From positions 1 to 9,303 of the forward strand of contig JAFOOW010000109.1 of the NCBI GenBank assembly GCA_017425305.1: 9,303 bases of DNA. Direction: 5' to 3'. Positions 5,636 through 9,303 of the stretch are shown here, piece after piece (within the stretch, counting starts at the first letter, position 1; each line of letters begins with the position of its first letter). This DNA is from Peptostreptococcaceae bacterium (GTDB lineage: Bacteria > Bacillota > Clostridia > Peptostreptococcales > Peptostreptococcaceae). Below the pieces are notes generated by a model. It had not been told where the DNA came from. It did no database searches and worked only from the letters and a program-made list of their open reading frames with translations. A program made the translations under genes and the position numbers.

Positions 5636-6718
5636 ATGGCTAAGATACTTATGAAGGGTAACGAAGCAATAGGAAAAGCAGCTATAGAAGCTGGATGTAG
5701 ATACTTCTTTGGTTATCCAATAACACCACAAAATGAATTACCAGAATATATGTCTAAAGAATTACCTAATCATAATGGAGTATTTGTTCAAGCAGAATCA
5801 GAAGTATCTGCTATAAATATGGTTTATGGTGCAGCAGGTGCAGGAGCAAGAGTAATGACTTCTTCATCTTCACCAGGGATAGCTTTAAAGCAAGAAGGTA
5901 TAACTTACATAGCAGGTGCAGAATTACCTTGTGTAATAGTTAATATAATGAGAGGTGGACCAGGACTAGGTGGTATACAACCTTCTCAAGCTGACTACTT
6001 TATGTCAACAAGAGGAGGAGGAAACGGAGACTATAGAACTCCAGTATATGCACCAGCTACAGTTCAAGAAGCTGTTGATATGGTTCAAGAAGCATTTGAA
6101 GTTGCTGATTACTACAGAACACCAGTAATGGTAGTTGGAGATGGTATGATAGGTCAAATGATGGAACCAGTTGAGTTTAAGGCACCTAAAAAGAGAGAGC
6201 TAGCTCCTAAAACTTGGGCTAGTGTTGGAACTAAAATGGAAAGAAAACCAAATGTAATCAACTCTCTATACTTAGACCCTCAAGCTTTAGAGGACCACTG
6301 TATAAGATTAGATGCAAAGTATAAAGAAATAGAAAAAAATGAAACTGATTATGAAATGTATAAAACAGAGGATGCTGAAATAGTATTCGTTGCATACGGA
6401 ACTACTTCAAGAATCGTTAAAAATACAATAGAAGTATTAAGAGAAGAAGGTATAAAAGCAGGTCTTATAAGACCTAAAACATTATGGCCATTCCCATTTG
6501 AAGCATTCAATCAAATACCAGAAGCTAAGAACCTATTAACTGTAGAAATGAGTATGGGTCAAATGGTAGAGGACGTTAGATTAGCTGTAGAAGGAAGATT
6601 ACCAGTTCATTTCTATGGAAGAACAGGTGGTATGATACCTTCGCCAGGAGATATAGCAGAGAAAGCTAGACAAATAGTTGAAGAGTCTCAAGAAGTAGCT
6701 ATGGGAGGTGCTAGATAA
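5636..6718 (+). CDS. vorB: 2-oxoacid:ferredoxin oxidoreductase alpha subunit (VorB type)
   Basis: This 360-aa subunit works with the beta subunit to decarboxylate a 2-oxo acid, form an acyl-CoA and reduce ferredoxin. The N-terminal pyrimidine-binding domain (about 1-180) has GYPITPQNELPEYM (26-39) and QAESEVSAINMVYGAAGAGA (52-71); Glu54 or Glu56 is a likely candidate for the conserved activating glutamate. SSSSPGIALKQEG (76-88) and MRGGPGLGGIQPSQAD (105-120) are classical for the family. A transketolase-C-like domain II follows at about 245-350. The length is typical of Vor/Kor alpha chains (350-380 aa), which lack the fused domains of the large pyruvate enzymes. AAGGGGGA (5622-5629) precedes the ATG. 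Its TAA shares an A with the ATG of the beta gene (TAATG). The ptb-buk neighbours favour 2-oxoisovalerate and related branched oxo acids as substrates. Confidence 0.92.
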   Translation: MAKILMKGNEAIGKAAIEAGCRYFFGYPITPQNELPEYMSKELPNHNGVFVQAESEVSAINMVYGAAGAGARVMTSSSSPGIALKQEGITYIAGAELPCVIVNIMRGGPGLGGIQPSQADYFMSTRGGGNGDYRTPVYAPATVQEAVDMVQEAFEVADYYRTPVMVVGDGMIGQMMEPVEFKAPKKRELAPKTWASVGTKMERKPNVINSLYLDPQALEDHCIRLDAKYKEIEKNETDYEMYKTEDAEIVFVAYGTTSRIVKNTIEVLREEGIKAGLIRPKTLWPFPFEAFNQIPEAKNLLTVEMSMGQMVEDVRLAVEGRLPVHFYGRTGGMIPSPGDIAEKARQIVEESQEVAMGGAR

Positions 6719-7470
6719 TGGCAGTTGTATTTAAAAAAAGTGTAGGATTAACAGATAAACAAACTCACTACTGTCCAGGATGTACACATGGTATAATCCA
6801 CAGATTAGTAGCTGAAGTATTAGAAGAATTAGATGTATTAGGAGATGCAGTAGGAGTTGCTCCTGTTGGATGTTCAGTTTTAGCATATGATTACTTTAAC
6901 TGTGATATGCAAGAAGCTTCTCACGGTAGAGCACCAGCTGTTGCTACTGGAATAAAAAGAGTTCACCCTGATAAAGTAGTATTTACATATCAAGGAGATG
7001 GAGACTTAGCATCTATAGGAACTGCTGAAATAGTTCATGCAGCTGCTAGAGGAGAAAAATTTACTACTATATTCGTAAATAATGCTATATATGGTATGAC
7101 AGGTGGACAAATGGCTCCAACAACTTTACCAGGACAAAAAGCTACTACAGCTCAAAAAGGTAGAGATGTTAATTTACAAGGTTCTCCAATAAGAATGTCT
7201 GAAATGTTAGCTACATTAGATAGAGCTGTATTTGTAGAAAGAGTTTCTGTAGATACTCCAGCTAATGTTAGAAAAGCTAAGAAAGCCATAAAGAAAGCTT
7301 TTGAAGTTCAATTAGCAGGATTAGGATTTGGTATTGTAGAAGTATTATCTACTTGTCCAACAAACTGGGGATTAACACCAGTAGATTCATTACAATGGTT
7401 AAGAGATAATATGATGCCTTACTATAAGTTAGGAAATCTTAAAGATGTTGAAGTTGAGGAGGCGAAATAA
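6718..7470 (+). CDS. vorA: 2-oxoacid:ferredoxin oxidoreductase beta subunit (thiamine diphosphate binding)
   Basis: This 250-aa subunit binds the thiamine diphosphate phosphates through Mg2+. The motif starts GDGD (93-96) and ends NN (121-122), the usual 25-30 residue span, followed by AIYGMTGGQMAPTT (123-136). The N-terminal HYCPGCTHG (17-25) and PVGCSV (49-54) are typical, and the cysteines at 19, 22, 52 and 213 could bind the proximal [4Fe-4S] cluster found in related beta subunits. The C-terminal part has the conserved CPTNWG (213-218). The start codon overlaps the alpha stop by one base, with GGAGGTG (6704-6710) upstream inside the alpha gene, so the two chains are probably made in matched amounts. 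The symbol follows the Vor naming with B for alpha and A for beta; other schemes differ. Confidence 0.92.
   Translation: MAVVFKKSVGLTDKQTHYCPGCTHGIIHRLVAEVLEELDVLGDAVGVAPVGCSVLAYDYFNCDMQEASHGRAPAVATGIKRVHPDKVVFTYQGDGDLASIGTAEIVHAAARGEKFTTIFVNNAIYGMTGGQMAPTTLPGQKATTAQKGRDVNLQGSPIRMSEMLATLDRAVFVERVSVDTPANVRKAKKAIKKAFEVQLAGLGFGIVEVLSTCPTNWGLTPVDSLQWLRDNMMPYYKLGNLKDVEVEEAK
7457..7462 (+). promoter_or_regulatory. Ribosome binding site that fixes the start of the gamma subunit
   Basis: AGGAGG lies inside the last codons of the beta gene, 9 nt before the ATG at 7472. The reading frame stays open back to an ATG at 7445 and would add nine basic residues (MLKLRRRNN), but that start has no good site. 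The conserved family sequence also begins just after the downstream Met, so 7472 is the start. Confidence 0.85.
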
Positions 7471-7471
7471 T

Positions 7472-8014
7472 ATGGCTACAGAAAGAGTAATATGTGCAGG
7501 ATTTGGTGGCCAAGGGGTAATGTCTATGGGGCAATTACTTACTTATGCAGGAATGTTAGAAGAAAAAGAAGTTTCTTGGTTACCATCTTATGGACCAGAA
7601 ATGCGTGGAGGAACTGCTAACTGTTCAGTAACAATTTCTGATATGCCAGTAGGATCTCCAGTTATAACTGATGATGCAACATGTGCTATAGTTATGAACT
7701 TACCATCATTAGATAAATTTGAAAATGATGTTGTTGCAGGAGGAAAAGTATTAGTAAACAGCTCATTAATTGAGAAAAAAGTACAAAGAACAGATGTAGA
7801 TGCTTACTATATACCTGCAAATGAAATAGCATTAGAGCTTGGAAACCCAAGAGTTGCTAATATGATAATGTTAGGAGCATACTTAGAATTAAATAAATCT
7901 GTGCAAGTTGACTCAGTACTTGAAGCTTTCAAAAAAGTTTTTGGACCAAGTAAAGAAAAATTTGTTCCATTAAATAAAGAAGCTTTAATAAGAGGGGCAG
8001 AAGCAGTAAAATAA
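7472..8014 (+). CDS. vorC: 2-oxoacid:ferredoxin oxidoreductase gamma subunit
   Basis: The 180-aa product is a single pyruvate/ketoisovalerate oxidoreductase catalytic (gamma) domain, which in the family helps bind CoA and completes the heterotetramer. The N-terminal glycine-rich loop GFGGQGVMSMGQ (10-21) and the block SYGPEMRGGTANCSV (39-53) are diagnostic. MNLPSLDKFE (75-84) and NPRVANMIMLGA (125-136) are also family-typical. The length fits a free-standing gamma subunit (about 180-190 aa). The ATG at 7472 is one base after the beta stop and uses the AGGAGG in the beta gene. It is the last gene of the operon: a terminator hairpin starts about 5 nt after its stop. The order delta, alpha, beta, gamma is standard for Vor/Kor operons. 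Confidence 0.92.
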   Translation: MATERVICAGFGGQGVMSMGQLLTYAGMLEEKEVSWLPSYGPEMRGGTANCSVTISDMPVGSPVITDDATCAIVMNLPSLDKFENDVVAGGKVLVNSSLIEKKVQRTDVDAYYIPANEIALELGNPRVANMIMLGAYLELNKSVQVDSVLEAFKKVFGPSKEKFVPLNKEALIRGAEAVK

Positions 8015-8018
8015 AGGT

Positions 8019-8056
8019 AAAAAAAAGACAATAGATGAAATCTATTGTCTTTTTTT
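8019..8056 (+). terminator. Strong rho-independent terminator of the ptb-vor operon
   Basis: GACAATAGAT (8027-8036) pairs perfectly with ATCTATTGTC (8040-8049) around a 3-nt GAA loop. An A tract (8019-8026) before the stem faces the T tract (8050-8056) after it, so the stem can extend and the element looks functional in both directions. It starts right after the gamma stop and separates the operon from glmM. Confidence 0.94.
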
Positions 8057-8091
8057 GTTAAAAATATTAAAATAGTAGAAGTAACTAAAGA

Positions 8092-8123
8092 TTGAAAATA
8101 TACATAAGATAATACAGTGTAAT
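8092..8123 (+). promoter_or_regulatory. Weak candidate promoter of glmM
   Basis: TTGAAA (8092-8097) would be a good -35, but the only reasonable -10 after it, TGTAAT (8118-8123), lies 20 nt away, longer than usual. Since a strong terminator precedes it, glmM needs a promoter in 8057-8161. This stretch is A/T-rich and offers no clear consensus pair, so the exact site is open. Confidence 0.25.
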
Positions 8124-8161
8124 ATTTAAATAAAGTCTTTTGAATTGAAAGGAGTTTTTCA

Positions 8162-9303
8162 ATGAGAGAATTTTTTGGAACTGATGGAGTAAGAGGAATA
8201 GCAAATACAGAACTTGATTGTGATCTTGCATATAAATTAGGAAGAGCAGGTGGATATGTTCTTACTAAAGGTAAAGAAAAAGTTAAGGTTATAGTTGGTA
8301 AAGATACTAGAGTATCAGGAGATATGTTAGAATCAGCATTAATAGCTGGACTTATGTCTGTTGGATGTGATGTTATAACTGTTGGAGTTATACCAACTCC
8401 TGGAGTAGCATACTTAACTAGATTCTACAATGCAGATTGTGGTGTAGTTATATCAGCATCTCATAATCCAGTAGAATACAATGGAATAAAATTCTTTAAT
8501 CAAGATGGATATAAATTAGATGATGAAATAGAATTAGAAATAGAAAAATATATAAAAGATATATCTAAAGTTGAAGTTCGTCCAACTGGAAATAAAGTTG
8601 GTAGAAAACTACATCAACATGATGCAGTAAGAGACTATGTAGACTATTTAAAATCAATAGTGAATGTTGATTTAAGTGGTATAAAAGTAGTTTTAGACTG
8701 TGCAAATGGAGCTGCTTACAAAGTAGGACCAATGGTATTTGAAGAATTAGGAGCAACAGTTATATCAATAAATAATACTCCTGATGGAAATAATATAAAT
8801 GATAAATGTGGATCAACTCATCCAGAAAGTCTTCAAAAAGCTGTAGTTGAGCATAATGCAGATTTAGGTCTTGCATATGATGGAGATGCAGATAGATTAA
8901 TATCTGTAAATGAAAAGGGACAAATTGTTGATGGTGACCATATAATGATATTAAGTGCTATATATTTAAAAAAGCACAATAAATTAGCTCAAGATACTTT
9001 AGTTGTTACAGTTATGAGTAACATAGGATTAGTTATAGCAGCTAAAGAAAATAATATAGAATTAGCAACAACTGCTGTTGGAGATAGATATGTTCTAGAA
9101 GAAATGAAAAACAAAGGTTATAACCTAGGTGGAGAACAATCTGGACATATGATATTCTTAGATTACAATACAACAGGAGATGGAGTTTTAAGTTCTTTAG
9201 TATTAGCACAAATAGTTAAAGAAGAAGGTAAAACTTTATCAGAACTTGCATCAGTAATGACTCAATACCCACAAGTATTAGTTAATGCAAGAATAAAAAA
9301 TGA
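8162..9303 (+). CDS. glmM: Phosphoglucosamine mutase GlmM, C-terminus cut by the window edge
   Basis: GlmM converts glucosamine-6-phosphate to glucosamine-1-phosphate, the step before UDP-GlcNAc in peptidoglycan synthesis. The window holds 380 codons plus two bases, and the family is about 450 aa, so roughly the last 70 residues (the phosphate-binding domain) are missing. The N-terminus MREFFGTDGVRGIAN is classical. The catalytic phosphoserine is Ser100 in SASHNP (98-103). The Mg2+ loop is DGDADR (240-245), and the sugar-recognition loop GGEQSGH is at 323-329. AAAGGAG (8148-8154) lies 7 nt before the ATG. In other Firmicutes GlmM also binds and inhibits CdaA, and its gene directly follows cdaR. 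Here it is about 5.7 kb downstream of cdaR. No frameshift is seen in the part present; the gene simply runs off the window. Confidence 0.96.
   Translation, partial: MREFFGTDGVRGIANTELDCDLAYKLGRAGGYVLTKGKEKVKVIVGKDTRVSGDMLESALIAGLMSVGCDVITVGVIPTPGVAYLTRFYNADCGVVISASHNPVEYNGIKFFNQDGYKLDDEIELEIEKYIKDISKVEVRPTGNKVGRKLHQHDAVRDYVDYLKSIVNVDLSGIKVVLDCANGAAYKVGPMVFEELGATVISINNTPDGNNINDKCGSTHPESLQKAVVEHNADLGLAYDGDADRLISVNEKGQIVDGDHIMILSAIYLKKHNKLAQDTLVVTVMSNIGLVIAAKENNIELATTAVGDRYVLEEMKNKGYNLGGEQSGHMIFLDYNTTGDGVLSSLVLAQIVKEEGKTLSELASVMTQYPQVLVNARIKN

Noticed and set aside
7445..7471. Upstream ATG at 7445 as the start of the gamma subunit
   Set aside because: It adds nine basic residues absent from the family and lacks a proper ribosome binding site, while ATG 7472 has AGGAGG at ideal spacing.
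7807..8031. 74-residue minus-strand open frame across the end of vorC and its terminator
   Set aside because: It would start within the terminator hairpin and mirrors the conserved vorC frame; no ribosome binding site is seen.
8565..8756. 63-residue leucine-rich minus-strand open frame inside glmM
   Set aside because: The leucine and histidine bias comes from reading A-rich sense codons backwards; glmM is clearly coding on the plus strand here.

Overview
The window is about 70% A+T and reads like a low-GC Firmicute. The strongly A-rich codon use, purine-rich ribosome binding sites and gene order fit an amino-acid-fermenting clostridium of the Peptostreptococcaceae. From memory, Clostridioides difficile and its relatives have the same order: tRNAs, cdaA, cdaR, ptb, buk, 2-oxoacid:ferredoxin oxidoreductase genes, glmM. 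The species cannot be fixed from the sequence alone.

Layout. Bases 1-306 are the end of a tRNA array: a 5'-truncated tRNA-Val, then tRNA-Asp, tRNA-Gly and tRNA-Arg, all with encoded CCA. The array is closed by a rho-independent terminator at 312-344. A good sigma-A-type promoter (384-413) then drives cdaA and cdaR, the diadenylate cyclase and its membrane-anchored YbbR-domain partner. The two genes overlap by 4 nt. A very long A/T-rich hairpin terminator (2488-2541) ends this unit.

Bases 2636-8014 hold seven closely spaced genes on the same strand: ptb, buk, an uncharacterised P-loop ATPase, a 2x[4Fe-4S] ferredoxin-like subunit, and the alpha, beta and gamma subunits of a 2-oxoacid:ferredoxin oxidoreductase of the Vor/Kor type. 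Together they describe an ATP-yielding oxidative route. A 2-oxo acid from a branched-chain amino acid would be oxidatively decarboxylated to an acyl-CoA with reduction of ferredoxin. Ptb would convert the acyl-CoA to an acyl-phosphate, and Buk would use that to make ATP and release the fatty acid. The unit ends at a strong symmetric terminator (8019-8056).

Bases 8162-9303 hold the first 380 codons of glmM (phosphoglucosamine mutase), cut by the window edge. In many Firmicutes cdaA, cdaR and glmM are directly adjacent, so here the energy operon sits between them and each part has its own terminator.

All genes are on the plus strand. I see no mobile element, CRISPR array, rRNA or attachment site, and no gene-free stretch reaches 300 bases. 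Most of the window is conserved core metabolism. The points most worth a second look are the orphan ATPase within the operon, a cre-like palindrome at the predicted cdaA transcription start, the split of cdaA-cdaR from glmM, and the structured leader before ptb.
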